DNA of 64,000 bases. It comes from Akkermansiaceae bacterium. GTDB lineage: Bacteria > Verrucomicrobiota > Verrucomicrobiia > Verrucomicrobiales > Akkermansiaceae. Shown one piece after another: positions 16,518-26,116 of this stretch (position 1 is its first letter; each line of letters opens with the position of its first letter). The notes under the pieces are model-generated. The model saw only the letters and a program-made list of their open reading frames with translations, did not search any database and was not told the origin of the DNA. Location: the NCBI GenBank assembly GCA_015062005.1, contig SUVL01000003.1, positions 1 through 64,000 on the forward strand, in the 5' to 3' direction. The position numbers were made by a program, and so were the translations under genes.

Positions 16518-17657
16518 ATGAAATCCTGCGTCATAGAATCGGCCAGTCTGATTTGCAACCTTGGGAGCAACGCTTCCGATGTACTTATCGCACTGGACAC
16601 TGGCAGACCTGGGCCCATGCACCAGATGAGCCTGTGTGGAAGAGATGTACCAGTCGGCGCAGTGACTACGCCCCTGCCTGCCATCCCCCGGAAGAAATGG
16701 AGGACGCGCACCAACCAACTGGTGCTGTGGTGCCTTAATCAGTTAAGCTTCTACTGGGAACGGATTCCGAAAAACCGACTGGGCATCGTCCTGGGTTCCA
16801 GCAATTCCGGTATCGAAGAATACCACCAGGCATGGACCCAAGGCCAGCAGGGCAATGAAGCACTGCACCTTCTGGAAGTGGGAAATGTCGCGCGTTTTGC
16901 AGCAGACATCACCGGAGCGACCGGCCCGGCTTATACCATCAGCACGGCTTGTTCCTCTTCAGCAAAAGCACTGGCAAGCGCAGCGCGCCTTCTCCGGGCC
17001 GGAGTGTGCGATGCCGTCATCGCCGGTGGAGGCGATGCCCTCTGCCGCTATGCGCTGAGCGGGTTCGATGCCCTGCACCTTATCTCCGACACGCGGAGCG
17101 CCCCCTTCACCCTGCAAGGAGGCGGAGTCAACCATGGTGAAGGAGCGGCTCTTTTCGTACTCACCCACCGGGAAGCGAAAGCGGGGGACATCACCCTCTC
17201 CGGGTACGGAGAAACCGCAGATGCATACCACACCACAACCCCTGAACCGGGTGGTCACCAGGCCACCAGAGCAATGCAGCAGGCCATGCAGATGGCGGGG
17301 ATTGCACCGCAGGACATAGATTATGTCAATCTGCACGGAACCGGAACCGATGCCAACGATAGTATGGAGCTGGATTCCATGCGTACCACGTTTGGCGACC
17401 TCCGGCCACCCTGTGGCAGCACCAAAGCCTACACCGGCCACACACTCGGTGCCGCCGGAGCAGTGGAAGCAGCCATCTGCCACGCACTGCTGCAGCGGAA
17501 CAGCACACAGCTTCCGCGTCAACCATGGCTTGAGGATTTCGCATATGAGGGAATCAACTTCGGAGCCGAGGCAAGGCGCCCGGTGCAGCATTGCATGAGC
17601 AACTCCTTTGCCTTCGGTGGCAACAACATCTCCCTGATACTCTCTCGTCATGTGTGA
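16518..17657 (+). CDS. APE cluster beta-ketoacyl-ACP synthase (first KS)
   Basis: A 379-residue FabF-like condensing enzyme. The active-site cysteine is Cys145 (ISTACSSSAKA), the two catalytic histidines are in LHGTGTDAND and KAYTGHTLGAAGA, and the C-terminal FAFGGNNISLIL is present, so it should be catalytic. In known aryl polyene pathways one KS works with a KS-like chain-length factor to elongate the polyene; this protein or that at 24884 could fill that role. The ORF track extends upstream to 16020, but ATG 16518 gives the normal N-terminus. It overlaps the dehydratase gene by 8 bases. Confidence 0.88.
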   Translation: MKSCVIESASLICNLGSNASDVLIALDTGRPGPMHQMSLCGRDVPVGAVTTPLPAIPRKKWRTRTNQLVLWCLNQLSFYWERIPKNRLGIVLGSSNSGIEEYHQAWTQGQQGNEALHLLEVGNVARFAADITGATGPAYTISTACSSSAKALASAARLLRAGVCDAVIAGGGDALCRYALSGFDALHLISDTRSAPFTLQGGGVNHGEGAALFVLTHREAKAGDITLSGYGETADAYHTTTPEPGGHQATRAMQQAMQMAGIAPQDIDYVNLHGTGTDANDSMELDSMRTTFGDLRPPCGSTKAYTGHTLGAAGAVEAAICHALLQRNSTQLPRQPWLEDFAYEGINFGAEARRPVQHCMSNSFAFGGNNISLILSRHV

Positions 17658-18081
17658 TATCCACGCCTCAGAACTACTGCCGCACCGTCCCCCCATGCTT
17701 CTGGTAGACCGTATTCTGACGGTTGACATTGCCAGGGACTATATCTGCGCAGCGGTGCAGTGCTCCGAAAATGATTTACTCTACGATTCTGAACTCAACG
17801 GCATAATGACATCCGCAGCTGTTGAAATCATGGCTCAGAGCATCGGCCTTCTTTCCGGCTATTCAGACCTGCAGAAAGGGCACAGCCTCGCCAGTATGGG
17901 TAAATTACTCTCCATCAAGCAATACCAGGTATACACAAACGTAATTCCTGTGAACACACCGCTGCGGGCAGAAGCACGGGGCATCATGAATGCACCGCCT
18001 ATCGGCGTTTATGAATGCCAGCTTAAAGCAGGAGAGCAGCTCCTGGCCGAAGCTGAGCTCACCGTCCTTCGCGAAGATTAA
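17650..18081 (+). CDS. APE cluster 3-hydroxyacyl-ACP dehydratase, hotdog fold
   Basis: A 143-residue FabZ/FabA-like hotdog dehydratase that would remove water from the 3-hydroxyacyl-ACP intermediate to give the trans double bond. The motif LLPHRPPMLLVDRI (residues 9-22) carries the conserved histidine, and the central helix has MTSAAVEIMAQSIGLLSG, where the acidic catalytic residue would be Glu60 or so. It matches the small dehydratase found in aryl polyene clusters. Translationally coupled to the KS before it; 10 bases separate it from the thioesterase. Confidence 0.85.
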   Translation: MCDIHASELLPHRPPMLLVDRILTVDIARDYICAAVQCSENDLLYDSELNGIMTSAAVEIMAQSIGLLSGYSDLQKGHSLASMGKLLSIKQYQVYTNVIPVNTPLRAEARGIMNAPPIGVYECQLKAGEQLLAEAELTVLRED

Positions 18082-18091
18082 ATCCCTTCCC

Positions 18092-18511
18092 ATGAAAACA
18101 ACCGTATACCACCAGGTGGCCTTCCACGAAATGGATCCCATGGGCGTCGTGTGGCACGGCAATTATGCCAATTACTTCGAACTGGCCCGAGCCGCCCTCC
18201 TCCGCGAGCTCGGACTCGACTATATCCAAATGGCCGAAATGGGGCACCAGTGGCCAGTCGTCAAACTGCGAGTCAAATACATCCGCTCCGCCAGGCTTAA
18301 CCAGAAACTGGCCATTACCGCAGAACTGAAGGACTACAAGAACTCGCTGACCATGACCTTCACCATACGCGATGCCGAAACAAATACTCTGATTACCAAA
18401 GGTGAAACGATGCAGATGGCGGTAAACACCAGGACAGGGGAAACCGCTATCACCAACCCTGCCTATTTCATCGACCTTATCTCGAAAGCGTTGAACGTAA
18501 CCGAGCCTTAA
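18092..18511 (+). CDS. APE cluster acyl-CoA/ACP thioesterase, 4HBT type
   Basis: A 139-residue hotdog thioesterase with the 4-hydroxybenzoyl-CoA-thioesterase signature FHEMDPMGVVWHGNYANYFELARAALL, in which the aspartate (Asp14) is catalytic. Within aryl polyene clusters such an enzyme is thought to release or edit acyl chains. The ORF track starts upstream at 17990 within the dehydratase; ATG 18092 is the real start. Six bases separate it from the next gene. Confidence 0.87.
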   Translation: MKTTVYHQVAFHEMDPMGVVWHGNYANYFELARAALLRELGLDYIQMAEMGHQWPVVKLRVKYIRSARLNQKLAITAELKDYKNSLTMTFTIRDAETNTLITKGETMQMAVNTRTGETAITNPAYFIDLISKALNVTEP

Positions 18512-18517
18512 TATTCC

Positions 18518-19258
18518 ATGCCAAGCTTCAATCCATGCCTTGTCATTCCCTGCTACAACCACGGCAGAGAACTCATCCACTACCTGCCCAGGCTGGTGCG
18601 CACTCAGATTCCTGCCATCGTGGTGGACGATGGCAGCTGCGCGGAGGAAGCAGAGCTCATTCGCGATGCTTGCAGCCGGTGCGACGTGCGGCTGGAGCGA
18701 CTTCCGGATAATAAAGGAAAATGGGAGGCTGTGGCAGCTGGCATGCGGCTCGCAGCCCAGGCAGGCTATACCCATGTTCTGCAATGCGATGCGGATGGGC
18801 AGCACAATCCTGACTGCATCGCAGATTTCATTACCACCGGGCAAAATGCACCGGAACACATGGTAGTGGGGCAACCCAGATACGGGGCGGATGTCCCCCG
18901 GGCACGTCTGCATGGCCGGAAAATCACCAATTTCTTTACATGGCTGGAAACCGCCGGCGCCTGCCGCTGCGATGCCATGTGCGGATTCCGGCTGTACCCG
19001 TTGGAGCGCAGTCTGCGCATACTGAAGCGGCACCGTATATCACCGGGCATGCCGGGTGATATTGAAATGCTGGTGCGTTGTTATTGGGATGGCATGCCCA
19101 TCATAAGCAGAGAGGTCGACGTCTGCTACCCCGAAGGAGGACGCTCCAACTTCCGCATGCTGCGCGACAATGTGCTTATTTCCTTGACTCACACAAAACT
19201 CTGCATCAGTGCTTTATTGCACCCCTGGCGGCTGGTGAGAGCACATAAGCCACGGTAA
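18518..19258 (+). CDS. APE cluster glycosyltransferase family 2
   Basis: A 246-residue GT-A fold glycosyltransferase. It shows VIPCYNHGREL at the N-terminus, VVDDGSCAEE, the DXD-type metal site CDADGQHNPDC, and a GDIEMLVRCYW segment in the acceptor region. Aryl polyene clusters commonly carry one such enzyme, probably for adding a sugar to the lipid anchor. The last 53 bases overlap tail-to-tail with the MMPL exporter gene on the other strand, an unusually long convergent overlap. Confidence 0.87.
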   Translation: MPSFNPCLVIPCYNHGRELIHYLPRLVRTQIPAIVVDDGSCAEEAELIRDACSRCDVRLERLPDNKGKWEAVAAGMRLAAQAGYTHVLQCDADGQHNPDCIADFITTGQNAPEHMVVGQPRYGADVPRARLHGRKITNFFTWLETAGACRCDAMCGFRLYPLERSLRILKRHRISPGMPGDIEMLVRCYWDGMPIISREVDVCYPEGGRSNFRMLRDNVLISLTHTKLCISALLHPWRLVRAHKPR

Positions 19259-21407
19259 GCCCGATACTGACAGCCAGCCCCATATCGCAAGTCACGGAAA
19301 AACTGGTGAAGGCCAGCACACCGAACATAGCCCAGGAGGTCAGAAAGGAAATTCCCACAGCGAGGGCCGGCAAGGTCTGCGAGTCCTGCTGGCTTGCCCG
19401 GAAAATCGCATAATCGCAACCCAGCCCCAGAATCAGGTAGCAGGCCAGCACATGGAAAAGAGTCAGCGGCACCCCAAAGGCGGCCAACACCCCGAACACG
19501 CAGGAAATGCCGGCGAGCACCGGGCCACAGATACCCAGGGCCGCCCTGAATCCGTAGCAATATGAAAGCAACGCCAGCACCACTACACCTACCACACCAA
19601 GCAGCAGCATGAGTTGCTCCCGCCATTTGCCTATCTCGTTCTTCAGCTCAGCAAAGCGATCCACGGCAGCAACCCAGGGCACTGAATCAAGAACAGCCAG
19701 CCGGGCTCGGTATTTACCCGGCACCAGCACCACAGAATGATTCCCATTCCACAGCGCAATGAGGGAGCTGAGGGACGAACTCGCCTTCAATAATTCATCG
19801 GGCAGCAGCGCTCCCGGCCATTCATCCGGCACACGGAGCGGCACCTCATCCGCATGCGCAGCCACCAGCTCGCGCACCATTTCAAAATTCTCGCGCTGGC
19901 GTCTTGCAGAAGGCACGAGTGATGCCACTGACGTATAGTTCTCCACACCGGCTTGTTCAAGCATATGAGCCAGCATCTCCTGACGTTGCAAGTTCTCCTC
20001 AGCGCTCTCCCCGCTGACCACCAGGGTCACCACGCCCTGCTCCATGCCAGTGAGGCGTGCGAACTGCTTTTCTGCTTCCATCAGCTCAGCATCAGGGCGG
20101 TAAAAGCCGCGCAGGTCATCGCACACAGCAAGCTTCCAGAAACTCAGGCCCAGCATCACCCCAGCCAGCAGCCAGGGGAGCAGCATGCGGAATCGCCAGC
20201 GGCTGATGCAGGCCCCAACCAGCAATGCACCACTGGTCAGGCGCACAGGTAAATGCCGGGCATAAACCCGCGGATAGAAAGCCACAATCAGCAACATCGC
20301 AGATAATAGCCCGGAGACAGATACCGTTGCAATCTGAGCCAGCAGACCAACCCCGGTCAGATAAAAGGTAGAATAGCCCAGCACACTGGTCAGCATGCCC
20401 AGAAGCAACGCCCGAAGCAGGGGAAGAGCTATACGCGCATCGGTATCTTCATGGTGAGCCACCAGGTAATGCACCATGTAATCTGACGATATGCCCACCA
20501 GGGAACAACCGAATACGAGCGCCAGTATGTGCACATTACCATGCAGAAGCATCGCAATACCCAGAGAAATCACCCCGGAGGCGGCCAGGGTCAGCACCAT
20601 GATGAACATGCCGCGCAGCGAAACAAATACACCGAGAAACAAAGCTACCACCAGCAGCACCGAAACCACACTCAGCCCCCCCATGGCACGCTGGCTGGAG
20701 CTGCTGGCCTTCCATGTGTGCACCGGAGCACCGCAGAGCAAGGCCCCAGTCTGCCCGCACAGCTCCGCAAGCTGACTCATCTCCTGCTGCAGCAGGGAGA
20801 GGGAAGCGGCGGTTTCCTCTGCTATCATCAATGGAATGCAGGCATACCAGGAATCATCCAACCGCCCCAGCATGATGCCCTGGTGCAGCTCCAGGTTCTT
20901 TTTATTCAGCAGGGGGGACTCCAGCAGAAAGGATGTTGCAAAACCGTAGGGGTCGTCATCAACCGGATACAAGGCCAGCGGCACAAAGCTGTAGAGATTG
21001 GTCAGCGCCTCATCACGCAGCGCCTCCGTATTTCCTTGTCGCAGGAGCTCCCGATGCCGTGCAGAAAGGAGCTGAAAACGGTACGCTTGCAGCACTGCGG
21101 ACATCCGCGCCAAGGCCTTGTCATCCGTCATCCGGCTCAAGGCAGGCGGAAGTTTTTCGCACAAAGCCAAAGCGGAATCCAGCACGACTTCCTCCGATTC
21201 ACCCTTGAGCAGCACATTCACCTGGCGGCTGCCTGCCTCGGCCATGCGCTCCAGACTCCGGACCGCATCCCCACCGCCTGAGGGCAGCAAATCGTACAGA
21301 TTCGTCTGCACCCTCACTCCCCGCAAAGAAAGGACGAGCACCGCTCCCAGCAGCAGAATGCCGGCAACAACGCGCAGAACAACACCTCCCTGGTTCAATT
21401 TAATCAT
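19206..21407 (-). CDS. APE cluster MMPL/RND-type exporter
   Basis: A 733-residue inner-membrane transporter made of two similar halves. Each half has one helix, a large periplasmic domain and a block of helices (for example SVLLVVALFLGVFVSLRGMF, then LMLLLGVVGVVVLALLSYCYG). The segments GCSLVGISSDYMVHYLVA and LGLGCDYAIFRAS carry the charged residues expected for proton coupling (GxxxDY). The family exports lipids and polyenes; in APE clusters it is thought to move the finished lipid to the outer face. The start overlaps the LolA-like stop (ATGA). Confidence 0.9.
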   Translation of the reverse strand: MIKLNQGGVVLRVVAGILLLGAVLVLSLRGVRVQTNLYDLLPSGGGDAVRSLERMAEAGSRQVNVLLKGESEEVVLDSALALCEKLPPALSRMTDDKALARMSAVLQAYRFQLLSARHRELLRQGNTEALRDEALTNLYSFVPLALYPVDDDPYGFATSFLLESPLLNKKNLELHQGIMLGRLDDSWYACIPLMIAEETAASLSLLQQEMSQLAELCGQTGALLCGAPVHTWKASSSSQRAMGGLSVVSVLLVVALFLGVFVSLRGMFIMVLTLAASGVISLGIAMLLHGNVHILALVFGCSLVGISSDYMVHYLVAHHEDTDARIALPLLRALLLGMLTSVLGYSTFYLTGVGLLAQIATVSVSGLLSAMLLIVAFYPRVYARHLPVRLTSGALLVGACISRWRFRMLLPWLLAGVMLGLSFWKLAVCDDLRGFYRPDAELMEAEKQFARLTGMEQGVVTLVVSGESAEENLQRQEMLAHMLEQAGVENYTSVASLVPSARRQRENFEMVRELVAAHADEVPLRVPDEWPGALLPDELLKASSSLSSLIALWNGNHSVVLVPGKYRARLAVLDSVPWVAAVDRFAELKNEIGKWREQLMLLLGVVGVVVLALLSYCYGFRAALGICGPVLAGISCVFGVLAAFGVPLTLFHVLACYLILGLGCDYAIFRASQQDSQTLPALAVGISFLTSWAMFGVLAFTSFSVTCDMGLAVSIGLTVAYVLSPAARGAIKH

Positions 21408-22033
21408 GGGATAAGTTTGAATCCTTGTTCCGGAATCATTTGAGAGTGGCGTACATTGCGGAATATGACATGGGTCCGCCCCTGGCGGGCCGATTCATAG
21501 AAAACCTGCTCCAGCGTACGGTTCTTCACCACAAGCAGGAGCCAACGCAAATCACTGGCTTCATGCTTGCTTTTCAAACCGAGGACCAAGGTATCGGCCT
21601 GCGCATTCGAACGGCTCGTCATGGTAAAGGATCGCTCCATCTGGCGGATATACTCCGGCTTCAGCTCCTGCATGAACGCCCCGGTGAAACGGGATGACGG
21701 CGCACCGCTCACACTCAACTGACGAATAACGCGCCCCCGGGCATCATAATTCGTCAGCCATTCGGATGAAATCACCATCGCATTCCGCACCGGGAACTCC
21801 GTGCGCCACATCATGCCCACCCCACGGCGGAACTCGAAGGTTCCCCGGCTTTTCAATTTCCGGCCGGAAGGCGTGGTGCGTGTCATTTCAAACTCTGCCA
21901 GTGTATGGGGGGCATCATCAAACCAGGCACGCAGCGATTCATAGTCATTGACCCGGTTCTCAGGGAATTCAGGCATTCCCTGCGCCAGAAGCAGCGGGAA
22001 GAGGCTCAGCAGGCATATAACAAACTTCTTCAT
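21404..22033 (-). CDS. APE cluster LolA-like periplasmic lipid carrier
   Basis: A 209-residue secreted protein with a signal peptide (MKKFVICLLSLFPLLLAQG) and a LolA/LolB-like beta-rich body (FEMTRTTPSGRKLKSRGTFEFRRGVGMMWRTEFP). LolA-like proteins form an open hydrophobic barrel that carries a lipid across the periplasm. Here it would pick up the aryl polyene lipid from the MMPL exporter, whose gene follows with a 4-base overlap. Confidence 0.82.
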   Translation of the reverse strand: MKKFVICLLSLFPLLLAQGMPEFPENRVNDYESLRAWFDDAPHTLAEFEMTRTTPSGRKLKSRGTFEFRRGVGMMWRTEFPVRNAMVISSEWLTNYDARGRVIRQLSVSGAPSSRFTGAFMQELKPEYIRQMERSFTMTSRSNAQADTLVLGLKSKHEASDLRWLLLVVKNRTLEQVFYESARQGRTHVIFRNVRHSQMIPEQGFKLIP

Positions 22034-22920
22034 TTCCAGAAATGGTAAAAATTAAACCAGTTGGCCGGGTAGCGGCAGCAGAGCTTCTCCAGAGAAGCCA
22101 CAAAGGCCTCCGCCAGGGGCGCTGCTTTGATTTCACCCCGGGCCGATAAACATTCTACATGCAAATCATACTTTCCGCCGTTCTCAGCCAGACACAGCGA
22201 ATAAACCGGTACCTTCATGGCTGCCGCCCAGCGGAAACACCCCCGGGGAAACCATGCTCGCCGGCCAAGGAAGGAAAACTCATAATTGGCCGCGTCCGAG
22301 TCACGCCAGATCCGGTCACCGGCCATCACGAGCATGGCTCCTTCATCAAGCTTTTGTGCCATTTCCATGGAGAGAGCCGGTCCCAGCTCTTCAACCGAAT
22401 GCACCAAGGTCTCCAGCTGAGCGCCGCCGTAACGCTTCTGACAGCGGACAAAAGCCTGCGTGGCTCTGGTATCCATGAACACATGAATCTCACCGGCCAT
22501 TCCCTCGCGGGTGGAATCGAACAAGACGCGCAGCATATCAAAGCACCCCAGGTGAGACACGATGCAGAACACGCCTTTTCCCTGGCGGTACAACGCAGTA
22601 AGGCTCTCTGTCGCTTCAGGCGTACACACGCGCACCTGGTCAAATCGAAACAAGCCGGCGCGGCAGGCAAGCCGGTCAGCCAGCGTATAGGCAAAGGTGC
22701 GCAGATGCTTCAGGCCGCTGATACAACGGGTTGACGTGAACTGCTCCCACTGTTTCCGGAACGCGGCAGACGCCTGCCGGGCGGGACGCAGGAAGGGATA
22801 TGCGAAAAAGATGACAGCAGCTATGAAGCAGCGGCACACACGCTGGCCGAAGGCCTTGTAGACAAACAGGAGCAAAGCTATGCCTGCCCCGCTGACATAG
22901 GTTTCGCGGGGCTTGTTCAC
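22030..22920 (-). CDS. APE cluster LpxL/HtrB-like lysophospholipid acyltransferase
   Basis: A 296-residue inner-membrane-associated acyltransferase with the HX4D catalytic motif (SHLGCFDMLRV), a hydrophobic N-terminus (SGAGIALLLFVYKAF and CFIAAVIFFAYPFL) and a C-terminal PANWFNFYHFW typical of the group. It probably esterifies a lipid anchor with the polyene or a fatty acid. The ORF track opens at 23115, but GTG 22920 overlaps the methyltransferase stop as GTGA and begins the conserved N-terminus, so GTG 22920 is chosen. It overlaps the LolA-like gene by 4 bases. Confidence 0.82.
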   Translation of the reverse strand: MNKPRETYVSGAGIALLLFVYKAFGQRVCRCFIAAVIFFAYPFLRPARQASAAFRKQWEQFTSTRCISGLKHLRTFAYTLADRLACRAGLFRFDQVRVCTPEATESLTALYRQGKGVFCIVSHLGCFDMLRVLFDSTREGMAGEIHVFMDTRATQAFVRCQKRYGGAQLETLVHSVEELGPALSMEMAQKLDEGAMLVMAGDRIWRDSDAANYEFSFLGRRAWFPRGCFRWAAAMKVPVYSLCLAENGGKYDLHVECLSARGEIKAAPLAEAFVASLEKLCCRYPANWFNFYHFWK

Positions 22921-23984
22921 GCGAGCACACATTGCATCAGCGAATACTGGTATTTGCCCAGAGCATGCCACGAGCGCTTCACGGAAAGCCCGGCCTCCTG
23001 CACACATTCCTCCATTTCGGCGGCAGTATAGAACTTGCTGTTGCCATTGGCCATGCAGGTGAAATACAGCGACCCTTGCGCCAGGGAATAGGCCGCAGCC
23101 TCGAAGGTCTGACAATCAATGAAGGGCTCGGCGATGAATATACTGCCGCCCGGTTCGAGCACAGCCGCAGCCTTGCGCAGGATATGCACTATCTGCGCGT
23201 GAGAGAAACAATCCAGGAACTGGGACATCCAGACCACACTAGCCCCGGTCGGCCAGTCGGCTTCGCCCAACACATTGACCGCTGCATAATCGCAACGGGT
23301 CCCTGCCCATTCCATATTCTGTTTTGCAAGCGCCAGCTGCCCGGGCAGGTCAACTATCGTCACCGCGGCCTCAGGAACGGTGCGCAACAGGCAACCGGCA
23401 AATTTTCCAGTATTGCCGCCCACATCAAACACGTGATTCAGTGAGGCGTTCCGACTCATCAGCTCAATAGCCTGAGGGAAAAAGGCATCTGAATAAAGAT
23501 GGTCAAAGGCAAACCAGCTGGTACGGGCTGGTTCCGGCAAGCGGGATAAGCCTTCATATATAGTTGCCCAGTCGCCAAAGACCGGCAGCCCTGCGGGCCG
23601 CCCCTCTGCCAGTGCTTCCGGCAGATGCTCAGCGCCGGCGTAGCAGACGTCCGCCACGAAGTTGAAATTGGCAATCGTCATCGGGTCATTCAGCAGGCAG
23701 TACCCGACATCGCTGACGGATACCCCCGTTTCCTGCTCCTGCAGCACCCCGGAAGTCACCCCGGATTCGACCAGCACATCTGCCACGTAGCGGCTGTAGC
23801 GGGAAGCCAGGGCGCTTCGCATCACAGGTTCATGCGCCGCTACATACTCAAGCATCCCATTCAGCAGCATCGCGCGGACCGCCTGAAAGGCCAGCGGTGC
23901 AAATGCCAGTTTCTGAGCTTCCGCCAGGGCTTCCACCATTCTGGGCTGTCTGTTTCTTTTTCGTCTTCGCGGTTCTTGATTCAT
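22917..23984 (-). CDS. APE cluster SAM-dependent O-methyltransferase
   Basis: A 355-residue class I methyltransferase of the plant-type/dimerising O-methyltransferase group. An N-terminal helical dimerisation part is followed by a Rossmann domain with VFDVGGNTGKFAG (SAM motif I), VTIVDLPGQL and AVLEPGGSIFIAEPFID. In aryl polyene pathways such an enzyme methylates the aromatic head. It is the first gene of the minus operon. The ORF track start (24023) would lie upstream of the predicted transcription start (about 23998), so ATG 23984 is chosen. Confidence 0.85.
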   Translation of the reverse strand: MNQEPRRRKRNRQPRMVEALAEAQKLAFAPLAFQAVRAMLLNGMLEYVAAHEPVMRSALASRYSRYVADVLVESGVTSGVLQEQETGVSVSDVGYCLLNDPMTIANFNFVADVCYAGAEHLPEALAEGRPAGLPVFGDWATIYEGLSRLPEPARTSWFAFDHLYSDAFFPQAIELMSRNASLNHVFDVGGNTGKFAGCLLRTVPEAAVTIVDLPGQLALAKQNMEWAGTRCDYAAVNVLGEADWPTGASVVWMSQFLDCFSHAQIVHILRKAAAVLEPGGSIFIAEPFIDCQTFEAAAYSLAQGSLYFTCMANGNSKFYTAAEMEECVQEAGLSVKRSWHALGKYQYSLMQCVLA

Positions 23985-24004
23985 GCTGACAAAACGGGTA
24001 GCTG

Positions 24005-24033
24005 TATGTACCAGATTTTCCAATCTTTGTCAA
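24005..24033 (-). promoter_or_regulatory. Promoter of APE operon 2 (methyltransferase to exporter)
   Basis: On the minus strand: consensus TTGACA (24028-24033), 17 bases, TACATA (24005-24010). The predicted start is about 23998 with a leader of roughly 14 bases. It is divergent from the next promoter. Confidence 0.75.
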
Positions 24034-24068
24034 CACGTATCTAATCAATGCAAATGCCTAAATAAGAA
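24034..24068. promoter_or_regulatory. Spacer between divergent APE promoters
   Basis: The 35 bases between the two consensus -35 boxes are AT-rich (tctaatcaatgcaaatgcc). This is the only place from which a single regulator could act on APE operons 2 and 3 together. No known operator is recognised. Confidence 0.3.
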
Positions 24069-24098
24069 TTGACACCCGGCATCATCTAGTGATATAAC
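24069..24098 (+). promoter_or_regulatory. Promoter of APE operon 3 (ketoreductase to acyltransferase)
   Basis: TTGACA (24069-24074), 18 bases, TATAAC (24093-24098). The leader of about 42 bases to ATG 24147 contains the GC-rich palindrome ccgtctccggcaggagccgg. Confidence 0.75.
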
Positions 24099-24146
24099 AT
24101 GCCGTCTCCGGCAGGAGCCGGACTCAAATCTACGATTTCATCAGAT

Positions 24147-24887
24147 ATGACTCAAATGCCCACACCAAAGTGGTGTCTCGTAACTGGTTCCAGCAGGGGG
24201 ATCGGAGCGGCCATCGCAAGAAAACTGGCGGATGACGGATTCGCCATAGTCCTTCACGCGCGCAGCAACCGTCAAGCCTGTGAAGAGCTTGCCGCAGAAC
24301 TGGGCAGCCGGGGGACACCGACACGCATTCTGATGTTTGATGTTTCCGACAGGGAGACCGCAGCCGGGATTCTCCAGGCAGACATGGCCGAACACGGGGC
24401 CTATTACGGCATAGTCTGCAATGCCGGCATCACTCGCGACACCCCCTTCCCGGCGATGGAGGGCAACCAGTGGGATGCCGTTCTGCGCACGGATCTGGAC
24501 TCCTTCTACAATGTGCTCTCCCCCTGCATCATGCCCATGATCCAGAACCGCAAAGGTGGCAGAATCATCACCATTTCGTCCATCTCAGGCGTGGTGGGGA
24601 ATCGCGGGCAAGTCAACTACAGCGCCGCCAAGGCCGGCATCATCGGTGCCACAAAAGCGCTTGCGCTGGAACTTGCCAAGCGCAACATCACAGTCAACTG
24701 CATTGCCCCGGGTATTATCGAAACAGACATGACCAGCAACTTACCGCTTGACGAACTCCGGAAAATGGTGCCGCTGCGCCGCCTCGGCACGGCCGATGAC
24801 ATTGCCGCAGCGGCATCATTCCTCATGTCCGATGGGGCGGCATACATCACTCGCCAGGTCATCAACGTAAATGGAGGTATGGCATGA
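24147..24887 (+). CDS. APE cluster 3-oxoacyl-ACP reductase (FabG type)
   Basis: A 246-residue short-chain dehydrogenase that reduces the 3-keto group after each condensation, using NADPH. Cofactor motif TGSSRGIGAA, the NAG motif (CNAGITRDT), catalytic Ser in ISSISGVVGNRGQ, and YSAAKAG (Tyr and Lys) are all in place, with FabG-like length. The ORF track begins at 24099, but that ATG touches the -10 box, so ATG 24147 is chosen. It overlaps the following KS by 4 bases. Confidence 0.9.
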   Translation: MTQMPTPKWCLVTGSSRGIGAAIARKLADDGFAIVLHARSNRQACEELAAELGSRGTPTRILMFDVSDRETAAGILQADMAEHGAYYGIVCNAGITRDTPFPAMEGNQWDAVLRTDLDSFYNVLSPCIMPMIQNRKGGRIITISSISGVVGNRGQVNYSAAKAGIIGATKALALELAKRNITVNCIAPGIIETDMTSNLPLDELRKMVPLRRLGTADDIAAAASFLMSDGAAYITRQVINVNGGMA

Positions 24888-26116
24888 GCAGGCGCGTGGT
24901 CATCACCGGCATGGCAGCTATCAGCACCCTGGGTCGCAGCCAGCAGAGTATCCTTGACGCACTGAAAGCGCGCAGGAACACCACCCGCCACATCGAGGAG
25001 TGGGACCATATCCAGGGGCTGCGCTCCAGATTGTTTGCTGCGATACCAGACTACACGGCCCCGGCGGATTTCACCCGCAAACAGATGCGCACCATGTCAA
25101 GCGTATCAGTCATGGCGGTGGATTGCACCCGCGAAGCGCTTCGCGATGCTGGGCTCGAAGGCTCGGAAGAATTGAAACACGGCCGCACGGGCGTGGCATA
25201 CGGTTCCTGTTCCGGCTCGCTGAGGGCAAACAAGGGCTGTATCACCCTGCTGGAGGAAAACAGCACCAGGGATTTAAATTCCTCTACCTACATCAAGATG
25301 ATGGGGCAGACCGTGCCGGTCAACCTCTCCCTCTTCTTCGGCACCCGGGGCCGCCTCATCAACAGCAGCACGGCCTGCACCTCCGGCAGCATGTCCATCG
25401 GCATGGCATATGAAGCCATCCTCATGGGCAGGCAGGACATCATGATTGCCGGTGGTGCGGAAACCCGCAACGTGGTGCAGACGGCTGTGTTTGACACGCT
25501 CTTTGCCACCAGCACACGCAACGAGGCCCCCGCCAGCACACCAGCCCCCTTTGATGCCAACCGCGATGGCCTGGTGCTGGGAGAGGGTGCCTGCTCCCTG
25601 ATTCTGGAGGAATTGGAGCATGCCACGGCACGCGGGGCACACATCTACGCCGAAATCGTCGGCTTCGGCACCAATACAGACGGCACCCACATCACCAACC
25701 CCAATGCCGGTACCATGAAGGAAGCCATGCGGGAAGCCCTGGAGCAGGCCGGCCTGACGGCAGGGCAAATCGGTTATGTAAGTCTCCATGGCACAGGCAC
25801 CGTGAATGGAGATATTGCCGAAGCAGAAGCGACCCGGAGCATTTTCACCACACCGGTACCGGCCAGTTCGCTGAAGGGATATACCGGTCACACGCTGGGA
25901 GCCTGCGGAGCACTGGAATCGATGGTTTCCATCATGATGATGCGCGAGGGGTGGTTCCACCCGAACCTGAATCTCGACACACTGGATGAACACTGCACAG
26001 GGCTCGACCTGATTGTGGGTAACGGGCGGGAAATGCATCCGGAATACGTCATGAACAACAACTTCGCTTTCGGCGGTATCAATACCAGCCTCATTTTCCG
26101 AAAATGGCCCCACTAA
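24884..26116 (+). CDS. APE cluster beta-ketoacyl-ACP synthase (second KS)
   Basis: A 410-residue FabF-like condensing enzyme with active cysteine in NSSTACTSGSMSIG, histidines in LHGTGTVNGD and GYTGHTLGACGA, and FAFGGINTSLIF at the C-terminus, so catalytically complete. Aryl polyene pathways use two KS enzymes, one for starting and one for elongation. It overlaps the following KS-like gene by 13 bases, which fits a partner relationship with that factor. Confidence 0.9.
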   Translation: MSRRVVITGMAAISTLGRSQQSILDALKARRNTTRHIEEWDHIQGLRSRLFAAIPDYTAPADFTRKQMRTMSSVSVMAVDCTREALRDAGLEGSEELKHGRTGVAYGSCSGSLRANKGCITLLEENSTRDLNSSTYIKMMGQTVPVNLSLFFGTRGRLINSSTACTSGSMSIGMAYEAILMGRQDIMIAGGAETRNVVQTAVFDTLFATSTRNEAPASTPAPFDANRDGLVLGEGACSLILEELEHATARGAHIYAEIVGFGTNTDGTHITNPNAGTMKEAMREALEQAGLTAGQIGYVSLHGTGTVNGDIAEAEATRSIFTTPVPASSLKGYTGHTLGACGALESMVSIMMMREGWFHPNLNLDTLDEHCTGLDLIVGNGREMHPEYVMNNNFAFGGINTSLIFRKWPH